Assembly: GCA_001579985.1 (NCBI GenBank)
Contig: LRSR01011396.1
Span: 1-39,261 of the forward strand
Direction: 5' to 3'
Source: Hypsibius dujardini
Taxonomy: Eukaryota; Tardigrada; Eutardigrada; Parachela; Hypsibiidae
DNA: 39,261 bases
Both the position numbers and the translations under genes were made by a program. Below the pieces are notes generated by a model. The model ran no database searches. It had not been told where the DNA came from and was given only the letters and a program-made list of their open reading frames with translations. Within the stretch, counting starts at the first letter, position 1; each line of letters begins with the position of its first letter. Positions 30,862-39,261 of this stretch are shown here, one piece after another.

Positions 30862-31925
30862 ACCGCTTTCCCGAAAAACACTATCCGAAATATGATTACA
30901 ATCGATAACGGTTGCATGTAGTCTTAAATATCGTTCCATATTGCGTAACAAGCAGCTTGTAACCCTTTTTAGTCCCGGAAGTAAAGAAGTGACCAAACGG
31001 GGTACCATTTATACCACCAATATTATTGGGTCTTACTTGGAAACACATTCAACGGTCCAATTCAGAACCGTTCAAATATAATTTTTTATTTAAACCTAAT
31101 TTAATGATGAACATAAAAATTTATTTCGTCGGCGAGGCTGAATAAACATTTTTTTGGTGAAGTTCTAAGTTGGTGGCTGTCTCAATAGACTTGCTGCTGT
31201 CAATCGATTGTTGATTGGCGTATTTTTTGTCATAGTGATTTGGCTGGTCATCGATTGCTTGATCTATTGAGATTGCTTGCTCTATTGACACTGTCTATTA
31301 AGGAATTTGCCGTCAATTGATTATTTGATTGAAATTTATGTGCTGTTCTATTGGTTGATTGTTGATTGACTATCGTTTTGGTTGCAGTTTAAGTTACTGT
31401 TGATGGAGCATGTCTGTTCGGGTGTCTCTCCGTCTGTGCTTTTCTGCTCTATCAGTTGATAGCTCTGCTCTATCATGCACTCTCTCGGTTGATTAAATAA
31501 ATAAGTTGTTTAATTAAAACTGAAGCAACACCAAAGTGCAGATATAGTGTCAATCAACAATCAACTGAAGGACGATGCTGAAGAACGTAATCAAGCAATT
31601 AATGACCAGCCAAACCACTATGACAAAAAATACGCCAATCAACAATCAATTGACGGTACACAACAGCAAGTTTATTGAGACAGTTATCAACTTTGAAATT
31701 TCATCGAAAAAAAGTTCATTTAGCTTCACCGACGAAAGAAATTTTTATGTTCATCACAAAATTAGGTCTTGATGAAAAAAATATTCTTGAACGGTTTTGA
31801 ATTCGACCGTTGAATATGTTTCCAAGTCAGGTTTTACAGAGTAAGTTTGAAAAGTAAGGAAATGGAAAAAATTTTGTCGATTTCAATAGCTTTGTTAAAC
31901 ACAGAGTTAATAAATACTAGTAGCG
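30862..31925. repeat. Dispersed repeat split by a fold-back element
   Basis: 30862-31034 and 31829-31925 together match 6290-6552; the interval between them is the inverted-repeat element at 31035-31827. Confidence 0.7.
31035..31827. mobile_element. Fold-back transposon with arms of about 240 bp
   Basis: The ends ACTTGGAAACACATTCAACG and, inverted, ACTTGGAAACATATTCAACG begin arms that stay complementary for roughly 240 bp. They share GATGAACATAAAAATTT, TTTCGTCGG and GTTGATTGGCGTATTTTTTG. The centre (about 31265-31560) is unique and non-coding. It is inserted in an older dispersed repeat. The target duplication is not clear enough to state. Confidence 0.8.
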
Positions 31926-31929
31926 TTGG

Positions 31930-32454
31930 TAAAGGACGAGTACAGTGCCACTGATCACTGATCAGTCGTTTTGGTAGTCAAAAGTATTTTCCTCATTGTG
32001 AATTTCATTGTTGCAATTATTGCTAGCCCCTGTTAGCTCAGCAGTATGTGCTTTGCCTTATGTGAGAAGGGCAGGGACCATGCGCATAACTAATTTCCAT
32101 GGGCGATACCTCGAAAGCGGTCCACGAATTAGGCAACTAATTAACCATGAGGTGGAAAAGATCATACGTAATGAAGCTCAATCTGCTTGCTTTGTACTTC
32201 ATGAGATGATAAATGGTTCATGCACGAGCACTTAATGTTATTTTCGCCTGAGGAATAGTTGAGGGTAGTTTTATATTCTTAATACGAAGATATATACATG
32301 TACGAGTACTGTATAACGTACAAGCTTTAGAATTTTAATTTCAATTTATATGCTACTCCGTGGGATCTTTCAGTCATTTCTTTCTTCCCAGTGTACGGCA
32401 TAGGAGCGAGAGACTTTGTTCAAAGGATACTAGGCGCTTTCTACCTTCCTGATA
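31930..32454. other. Intergenic region with no gene seen
   Basis: Upstream spacer of the second stefin-like gene. The ORF at 32008-32235 has no recognisable motif. A tRNA-like word at about 32030 lacks the rest of a tRNA. Confidence 0.4.
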
Positions 32455-32941
32455 ATGATTAAAGCTTCAGCAATGTATCTTGTGATTGCCTTCTGGGCCT
32501 ACTTCACGATCATTGCCATCGATGGTTCCAATCGGCAGGAACCGTCCAACGCCAATGGTACAAAGAAACATACACCGACGGAGATATTTGTCGAAGTGTA
32601 CGGGCCATTGATTCCCATTGACCAGGGAACCGAAAGGATTGCTGTTAAAGTAAGCGCGTCATGTATATATGTATATTTGGTTTGTAGTATATATATATGT
32701 ATATATATATATACTAACGCATTTCTCGCTTACTGGTAGATGCGTGATCTTTTGACGAAGTTGCTTGTGGCAGACAATGTCCCCGTCACCATATTTAAGG
32801 TCATCAACTTCAAGTACAAAATGTCCGTTGCACGAATTACTACTATATAAAGGTACTAAATTCCCGAATACCCACGCTGGATACGCACTGACCAGACTGA
32901 CAAATTGTTGCTATTTGTCTTCTGGTCTGCCTGCCGCTTTA

Positions 32942-32994
<53 letters not shown>

Positions 32995-33283
32995 ATGTCT
33001 GTCTGTATGTCTGTCCGACTAAATTTAAGCCATTTTACTTACAGATACAGGTGAATAACAACAAGGAGACCGGGTATATTACAGCGAAGGTACGGTTTCT
33101 TATTCTGTATTCCATCCATGGACTAAAAAGCAGCTCTCGTCTACATGAAATTAAGGCGCGGTCATTCCATAATAAGTTCACTCTTATGATCACGAGATTG
33201 AGCCGACCTGGACTACCCATTTAGACAGCTACATAAAAAACCAGAGCTTGACAGATCCAATTGGGTGGTCTTACACGATTTGA
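32455..33283 (+). pseudogene. Secreted stefin/cystatin-like gene 2, disabled
   Basis: Same plan as its neighbours. Exon 1 is 32455-32649, with a signal peptide (MYLVIAFWAYFTIIAI) and GTAAGC donor. Exon 2 is 32740-32852, exon 3 is 33045-33089 (IQVNNNKETGYITAK) and an exon 4 region ends at 33283 (HLDSYIKNQSLTDPIGW). Exon 2 is 113 bp where gene 3 has 117. The bases encoding the GlyCysCys loop have lost four nucleotides (TCCGTTGCACG against TCCGGCTGTTGCACG). The frame therefore runs into TAA, while CTNYYYIK continues in another frame. The exon 4 acceptor also looks altered: no AG in the correct phase precedes the aligned frame. Two lesions suggest a pseudogene; a sequencing error could explain only one of them. 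Confidence 0.75.
32939..33018 (+). repeat. (TGTC)n intronic microsatellite (sense strand)
   Basis: Fifteen or more nearly perfect TGTC units in intron 2 of the second stefin-like gene, about 25 bp before the TTACAG acceptor. Confidence 0.95.
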
Positions 33284-34600
33284 AATTAAGTGTGCCTCAA
33301 GCGTTGTTCGTCGTAGCGAATCCTGTTCTTCGCTGACATCAACCAATAAGACCAAAACTCAGGAAAAACTTATTGTTCGCGTATAACGTTCACAGAAAAG
33401 GCATGTTTCTTTTCATTTTTTTTTCTTCCACGCTGATAATGGGTAATGTTCCACTTCATTCTTGGCGAAGGAAGTTTTTTAATCTACCGATAATAATCTA
33501 CCAAACGATGAGAAATTGTTCAAATTACATGATTTGATGAATCGGATGACGTGCAGTGAAGTAAATTATCATCACTAAGAAGACAAAGGATACCGGTGGC
33601 TAAGCTCCCCGTCAATTTTTGGCCGTCATAGTAACTCCCAGTTAGTTTACGGTCCACAAAAAGGCGCAAAAACTATGATCCCTGGCTGTTTTACCCGGCG
33701 AGCCAGTAACCAATAAGGTTGCCGGCTACTATAAAACGTCTTTCTGAGTTTCAAAACTTTTCATCTTTTCACTTTTCTGAAAAAGGTTGTGTGACGTCAT
33801 CAGATCTCGTATTCCCATTTAGATATTCGTTTGAAATTTTGTTAAGCGAATTTCGTCTGATTTACTAAATTTCAAACGTTTTCGATAGTTTATTCAGAAT
33901 TGCGATACCCAAACCTCAGTGTTTTTGGTTGGCTTGCTTAGTCAGGAAGAAAAGCTTTAACAACTTAGCGACTCAAGTTCATCCCATTCCAAAACGAGGA
34001 ATATTTTCCTTTGAATTAGGTGAAGTATTCAAAAAACGGTGCACTTCGGGTGCAATTGTGGATATTGTCCAAAGAGTTCAAAGTCTAGTAGCTCAGATGA
34101 AATTCGTTTAATAAAGCTTTCAAAAGAATGTCCAGGGCGTGGTGACGTCACACAATGTTTTTTTAGTAAGCTGAAAGCCTAAAAATTTGGAAACTTAATT
34201 AAGCTCTATAACAAAGGTATTTGTGAATTTAAAAAGAAGCGGCAACTTGGCTCAAATTTTGGACTAAGAGAAAGCGCCGGATTGAATTCGTTCTGTGTAT
34301 GTCCGGTTTAAAACTGGTTTTCTGCGCCTCGGGGATATATCGAAATGTTTTTGTTGCTCGCGCTGCTCAAGATTGGGAAACCCCGCTTTACAACATCAGG
34401 AAACAGTACGGCGCAATTGGGCTTTAAATATGTGCGTGTTTAGCAGAAAAATATCGATCTGGACAACGTTATAATATCGCATTGATTTGCTTTGGGGGAG
34501 GCTGGTAATATTCAAGTCAGAGCTGAAGAATCGCATGTTCATGCTATCTGTCTCGCACATCAAACACACGGTTCCCGTTTTGAATTCCCGTAGCGCCACG
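33284..34600. other. Intergenic region with no gene seen
   Basis: AT-rich spacer between stefin-like genes 2 and 3. The 60-codon ORF at 33929-34111 is not recognisable. The last few hundred bases probably hold the promoter of gene 3. Confidence 0.4.
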
Positions 34601-36076
34601 ATGACTTTCCTCGTATCCTTCGGCGTGCTTGCGGTCTGGATGGGTTGTACTGCAGTCCTCGGGAATGATCAAACGCAACAAGACTTTTCCACTACCGCTC
34701 CGGTCAGCAGCAGCAATACCACGCAAGTTCTGAAGCCGGTAATTCTGGTCGTGATCGCGAAAGGGACTCTGCTACCGAATGACAGTCGGAGCCAAGAAAT
34801 CGCTGATGGCGTAAGTGCCCTACTCCGGGAATGTCTCTCTAAGGCGCCTATAATATTATATACATTGTACATTCATCAAGGGAAAATGTTAATTTGTTAC
34901 TTCGGTTTCAGTTTTTTTTAAATATCTTTTTTGAATTTAAGCAAGCTTTTGAAAGAAATGAAACACATTTTTTTGCAAAAACTAGGACACGGGCCTGATG
35001 AAGATTTTCTGGAAGTACATGTACCTCAGTTGATTGTTTTCCCAAAGGTCGAAGCACTGTTATGTTTTAAAGGTGCGAGACATCATGGTGTTAAGCGTTT
35101 CATATTGTCTTGGGCAGATTCGCGATGATCTGAGCGCTCGGCTACGAGCAGACAACATCACCGCGACCATCTTCAACGTTATCAACTACCACTACGAAAT
35201 CTCCGGCTGTTGCACGCAATTTTTCACCATTAAGGTACACACGTGTTAGGTCTACCAACCGTCAGTTGGATAGTTAACAAGTTTATTAGACTGATAGTAA
35301 AGACCGTGAGAGAAATAAACTGGAAGAAAGGAAAGAAGAAGTAGAACTGCTGTAGAAATAATAAAACACATTATTATATAGTAAAGTTTTAACTATAGAA
35401 ATGAAGGTAAATGGCACATACATCAGAATAGGGTTAATAGAGTGGACAGAGTTACAAACTAAGTATGATACTCGTGAGTTAAAGAACTATCATGATTGGA
35501 TATGGGGACTTGTTGGGCGTGTCCAACACACGCATAGCGCATTCTTTACAGCACAAACGTCTGACATGTCGACTGGATTGGATTGTTTAATTTACTTCAA
35601 AGTGTAATTCCATCAGATTCAGGTAAACGATGACGTCACCGGATATGTCTCAGCTAGGGTAAGAACTGTATAGCCGTAGTTGTTTGTGCTATCGCTATTC
35701 CCTCACCGTATTCTAAATGTTCAATACGTGTTTGTGAATGCATACAAGGCAAACGCTCTGGGTTGAATCGGTACATGGGTTGAATCGGTGGGGTGGCGGA
35801 GGGCGCCACAAGTGTAAATTGAATGAGTGTAGTCTACAATTTACACTTGTGGGCCCTCCGCCACCCCACCGATTCAACCCATGTACCGATTCAACCCATA
35901 GCGTTTGCCTGGTACCGAATCTTACGTACTGTTCGTCTTATGTGTATATGAATGCTGAACGCTCTCACCCTTTATAGGCCTACTTGTATCGAAGCGAGCC
36001 ACTCCACTTCTACGGCGTCGTTCAAAACCAGACCCTAACGGATCCGATCAGATGGTCATACACCGCCTGGGTTTAG
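34601..36076 (+). CDS. Secreted stefin/cystatin-like protein 3, four exons
   Basis: Exons: 34601-34810, 35118-35234, 35617-35658 and 35978-36076, all phase 0. Donors GTAAGT, GTACAC and GTAAGA and acceptors GGGCAG, ATCAG and TATAG give 155 aa. A signal peptide (MTFLVSFGVLAVWMGCTAVLG) is followed by a Ser/Thr/Asn-rich linker with sequons, longer than in gene 1. Then comes the stefin-like fold: IRDDLSARLRADNI, IFNVINYHYEI, hairpin SGCCTQ (GCC at residues 100-102), FFTIKIQV, GYVSARAYLYRSEP and QNQTLTDPIRW. The gene keeps the Gly-Cys-Cys loop seen in gene 1. An in-frame ATG at 34487 would bury the signal peptide, so I use 34601. Introns 2 and 3 each contain a MITE. Confidence 0.8.
35265..35527. 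mobile_element. MITE-like repeat, paired with 12181-12490
   Basis: A 263-bp copy starting GTTGGATAGTTAACAAG and ending in TCCAAC, inside intron 2 of stefin-like gene 3. Similarity to the other copy is patchy but continuous end to end. Confidence 0.65.
35747..35910. mobile_element. Hairpin MITE, nearly perfect 164-bp palindrome
   Basis: The arms of about 70 bp are complementary almost throughout. AGGCAAACGCT pairs with AGCGTTTGCCT, GGTTGAATCGGTACATGGGT pairs with its inverse, and GGGTGGCGGAGGGC pairs with GCCCTCCGCCACCC. They close on a short GAATGAGTG loop. It lies in intron 3 of stefin-like gene 3, so the pre-mRNA would carry a very stable stem. A damaged copy lies at 8582-8718. Confidence 0.9.
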
Positions 36077-36961
36077 TGAAGGATGAGATTCTAATCTCCG
36101 TCTCCTCCACCACTATTCGAATTCTCGGTCAGTTCTTATTTCGAAGATCAAATTAAACGAAAATGATCTGTCTGCCAGTATTGAGACGCTTTTACAGCAG
36201 CATTTTGTTCAAACCTTCTAAAGGTGTGGGGGGAGGGGCTAACGATTCTGCTTTTATCTTTGGTAAAAGTCAAACGTGACTTGTAACACGATCAGCTCCA
36301 TTATTTCATTTATCTTCGCACCCGCGGCCTGAGAAAAAGGAGGCCTGGGACCGAAAAGCCTGCTCTGCTGATAATCCTGTACTCAATTGTTTTCCCAGTT
36401 TTCGTTTTCCGCTCCCCAGTTTTCGTTTTCCGCTCATTACCGTACCGTTACCTAAATTTCCACGCAATAATTCTCCATCGATATGTTCAAAACAACTCCT
36501 GGAATTCTATTCCTGGAATTGTAGAAATACCGAATTTGGTCTGAATGGTTTTGGTCCTTTGGATGGCTCTGAAATCAGAGAACCCAATATACTTTTGCTA
36601 ACTTTGAATAACATCCTGAAAATCGGAATTCGTGGGAGCAAACGTTATACTGTAGATACGAATACGCACCATATAGGATAACAGCATTTCCAGGCGCGAA
36701 ATATAGGGTCATGCGATTTTACCATATAAACAAATTGTCGGGACACCATGTGGCTGGATACGAAATGAACCCAGGTATGAATTCGGAGTGCGCGTTGTCC
36801 CTGGATACAAAATATCGGGGCGCCGTAACGATTACTTGCAGTACCACGACAATTCGTTTTTAGTAATATCAGTTTAGTAGTTTATCCGTTTTTTCACTTT
36901 TCATTAAATTGGATATTCATAGTTTTCCCGTTTTAGTTTTTTTTCTTTTAGTAGTTTTCAT
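36077..36961. other. Intergenic region with no gene seen
   Basis: Downstream of stefin-like gene 3, with T-rich stretches and a short direct repeat (CCCAGTTTTCGTTTTCCGCT twice, 36397-36434). No coding exon recognised. Confidence 0.4.
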
Positions 36962-37408
36962 ATAGGCCGAACCAGGACTCCTCAAGGTAGGACCGGGGGG
37001 TGGAAAAGGGGGTAAAAAAAGTTTTTTTGAAGATTGAACCAACAATTCGGTTTCTTATTTCTGACAATGCCGGCCTACGGGATTTTATTTAAAAAAAAAT
37101 CTTTTCTTTTTATCTAGTCTGGATCATTCTTAAATGTGTTTGATCTCCCATTTGCAGTTATTAATAGGGGAGTATACTGGACTCCAAAAAATCACAAATT
37201 TGATTGAAAAACTAGTTTTGGAAACTATTTTGCAATCTGGGGGCTTTCTAAATGAGACCCCCACACCCCAGAAGTTTTAAAATGGCCAGGAACAAAACGC
37301 CGCATTTTCGGTTCTCTTATGAAAAAAATGCTTTTGTCCCTTTGCCCACCCCCTGGCCCTACCACGAAGGGTCCTGGTCCCGACTTATAAGGACCTTGAA
37401 CGAGCCCG
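36962..37408. mobile_element. hAT-like MITE copy
   Basis: Left end CCGAACCAGGACTCCTCAAG and right end AAGGGTCCTGGTCCCGACTT are inverted. The interior shares the (C/A)CCCCCTGGCCCTACCA and ATTTTGCAATC-type blocks with the copy at 4951-5464. No coding capacity. Confidence 0.7.
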
Positions 37409-37999
37409 TCGCTTCGCTTCGCTTCGGCGCCAATATTCTGTGGGTCGTTCAAAAAGGCCTGTCACATGCCCTACTAAAGTACACGCTGTGAACAAGACCT
37501 GCACGAAGCGATATCTTCTTCATTTCTACGTCGAATCAAAATTTCGTGGAATGGCTGCTCATTTAACACACATATTGGGGCGCGGTTGACCCACATCCGC
37601 ACGAGATTAAACGTCACTAAAGCACGGCACAAATACAAGCACACACCTTGTCAATTGTACTTCGTATCAGGATAAATAATCCCTTCCCATAAAAATATGT
37701 CACATTAACGGATGATCATCGAAGAATATGGACCTGTACTAATCGTACGAGGCTTATCGCAGGCAATGCTGAAGAATGCGGGTCATAAGATTCAACCGAC
37801 AAGTTCGCGTTCAGCGAGCGGCAAATAATTTCATGATCATACAACCCTAACTAGCGTTGTTCTTGCCAGCCAGACTTATTGATAGGACATTTTTTAGTAT
37901 TTCTGAATGGACCTTTCGTGTGCGATCTTGAGAGACTAATAGTAAAATATTACAGGAGCTGTATATACAGAAAGTGAAGCCTGGCTTGACCACAATAGC
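37409..37999. other. 5' flank of the last GPCR gene
   Basis: Begins with a GCTTC repeat (CGCTTCGCTTCGCTTCGG, about 37411). The rest shows no feature I can name; it probably includes the promoter of the gene at 38000. Confidence 0.35.
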
Positions 38000-38695
38000 A
38001 TGGGCAACTCGCACAGCAACGACGACACGTGTGAATGCAGCAGCAATCAGACTGCCTCGGACAGTCAGCCAGCCATGGAATACCTCCCCGCGATCCTGTA
38101 CACCCAGGGAAGTCTAACGGTCGTCTTCAATCTCCTCTTATGCCTGGGTATCTTGACCAGTCCGAAGCTCCGCACCTGGCCCAACTACCTCCTCGTATCC
38201 AACGGCATTGCCGACCTCCTCGTGGGCATTTATCTCTTTCCTGTGACCAACGTCCGCTGGATGCCGTCCACTTGCCACCGCATCCCTCAGATCACTTGTG
38301 TCTTTCACGCCGCCATTGGCTCGCACCTGAACAAGGTCAGCGTGATGCACTGGGCGGCCATCTCGGTGGAGCGTCTCCTCAGGGCTTTCTATGTGGACCT
38401 CCACAAACGGATTGTCCGTCGTTGGCTCATTCCGGCCATTGTTATCTGTTGGAGTGTGGCGGGCGTGGCCATTTATCCACGTCAACTGCTGCCGTGGACC
38501 TTCAACTGGTACCCGTATGACGTGGAGGACCCTTTTGCGACCAATGACACGTGCCAAGCCTTGACCGCTCCCAGTTGCCAGTGCCGATTTTGCGTCAATC
38601 GACTTCAATCGGGAATCGCGGTGTTCTTTCAGTTTTTCGCTCCCCTAATCGTGGCTATCGTCTGCTACACCTGCATCATGGTGCGTTCGGTGAAA
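38000..38695 (+). CDS. Class A GPCR, first coding exon (TM1 to TM5), 3' end outside the window
   Basis: A plasma-membrane receptor unrelated in detail to the three GPCR copies at the left. The N-terminus has a sequon at N16 and an early Cys pair. TM1 is about residues 30-52 (N44) and TM2 61-83, with D72 in the usual AD position. C100 starts TM3, which ends E124-R125-L126 in place of DRY. W151 lies in TM4. TM5 is about 205-227, with P215 and Y223. The open frame stops after 232 codons at the start of the third intracellular loop, with no TM6 or TM7. At 38691-38692 a donor-like CG|GTGAAA precedes the in-frame TAA, so the exon probably ends at about 38690 and the rest lies past the window. The ligand class is not decidable, and a truncated receptor cannot be excluded. 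Confidence 0.75.
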
Positions 38696-38698
38696 TAA

Positions 38699-39261
38699 AA
38701 TTGAAAAATGGAACGCGATAGTATAGAACGTTTGCAACTATTTTTTTAATTCACTTTGTTTCTAAAAGTACATTCCGATTAGATTAGTTCAGAACAGTTG
38801 AGTTTGGTTTAGTTTAGCTTAGTCCAGTCTAGCAGCAAGCTGCTTAATAAACTATTTCATCTAAATTATAAAAGATCAAAACTATTAAAAACTGAAAAAC
38901 TAAATACTAGATAAAAATGAATGCTTGACTAGACCAGCCAAGAAAGTGCTAAAACATACAGGTAAATAAAGGTACGGCGGGTTAAGGGTGACCGCAAAAT
39001 AACAAAAATCGAAGTAACTTTATGAAATATATATATATATTATAAATAGTTGATTTAGTTTCTAAACGACAATATAATCCGAAACCGTAGCCACTAAATA
39101 TTAAGTGTGAGCATTAGCTCCGCCGGTACTTTCATCAATTCTAGCACAACAAACTTGAATGGCAAGCAACTAAAGCCAAGCGAAACCAAATTAAAGCTAT
39201 AACGTACCGTATTCCCCCGACCTCAAGGGACACTTTTTTGCCCTACCAGTTAATTTGATCC
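38699..39261 (+). other. Probable intron of the last GPCR gene
   Basis: AT-rich, with short direct words (GTTTAGTTTAGCTTAGTCC) and an (AT)n run near 39030. No exon encoding TM6 or TM7 is present. Confidence 0.4.

Noticed and set aside
32026-32100. tRNA-like box A (TTAGCTCAGCAGT)
   Set aside because: No B box (GGTTCGA), no anticodon arm and no closing acceptor stem can be drawn.
32740-32874. Stefin-like gene 2 rescued by alternative splicing
   Set aside because: No donor upstream of the 4-bp deletion would join exon 3 in frame while keeping the fold.
38035-38608. Overlapping ORFs in the other frame and on the opposite strand of the last GPCR exon
   Set aside because: They shadow the GPCR frame and lack any motif.

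Overview
This is nuclear DNA from a multicellular animal. Genes are split by GT-AG introns, and there are rhodopsin-like GPCRs, a START lipid-transfer protein, a steroid 5-alpha-reductase family enzyme, a Golgi-type PAP phosphatase (BPNT2 family) and secreted stefin-like proteins, among many class II transposon remnants. The short introns, compact genes and mariner/maT/pogo/hAT-like elements suggest an invertebrate. I cannot name the phylum; a tardigrade or other ecdysozoan is only a guess.

Layout. 0.2-2.1 kb: a three-exon pogo-type (DDE_1) transposase gene on the minus strand. 3.1-13.7 kb: three related minus-strand GPCR genes. The first is split by one intron, the second is a frameshifted pseudogene and the third is an intact single exon. 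8.7-12.0 kb and 15.9-19.2 kb are two copies of a direct segmental duplication. The second carries a complete four-exon START-domain gene (STARD4/5/6 type, 17.3-19.8 kb). The first carries only a broken piece of it and has a 1.48-kb DNA element inserted. The older unit was therefore probably [GPCR + START gene], duplicated in tandem. 20.6-20.8 kb: a lone, frameshifted uroporphyrinogen decarboxylase exon. 21.3-22.6 kb: a complete maT-type (DD37D) transposon with terminal inverted repeats, TA target duplications and an intact transposase. 23.4-25.9 kb (minus) and 27.0-28.8 kb (plus): divergent BPNT2-like and SRD5A-like genes about 1 kb apart. 29.5-36.1 kb: a tandem cluster of three secreted stefin/cystatin-like genes with one four-exon plan; the middle one is disabled. 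38.0 kb to the right: the first exon of a different class A GPCR that continues beyond the window.

Most notable points. (1) The only intron of the first GPCR gene is almost end to end a copy of a hAT-like MITE and appears to use a GC donor; removing it restores the reading frame and length of its intronless paralogue, so it looks like an intron made by a transposon. (2) The stefin-like proteins carry a Gly-Cys-Cys where papain inhibitors have the QxVxG loop. (3) UGUC/UGUUC microsatellites sit in six introns of four genes, always in the same sense orientation. (4) A URO-D exon was captured between repeats. (5) Several fold-back elements occur, some nested. The expressed genes do not form an obvious pathway; their proximity looks like ordinary animal gene order shaped by tandem duplication and transposons.
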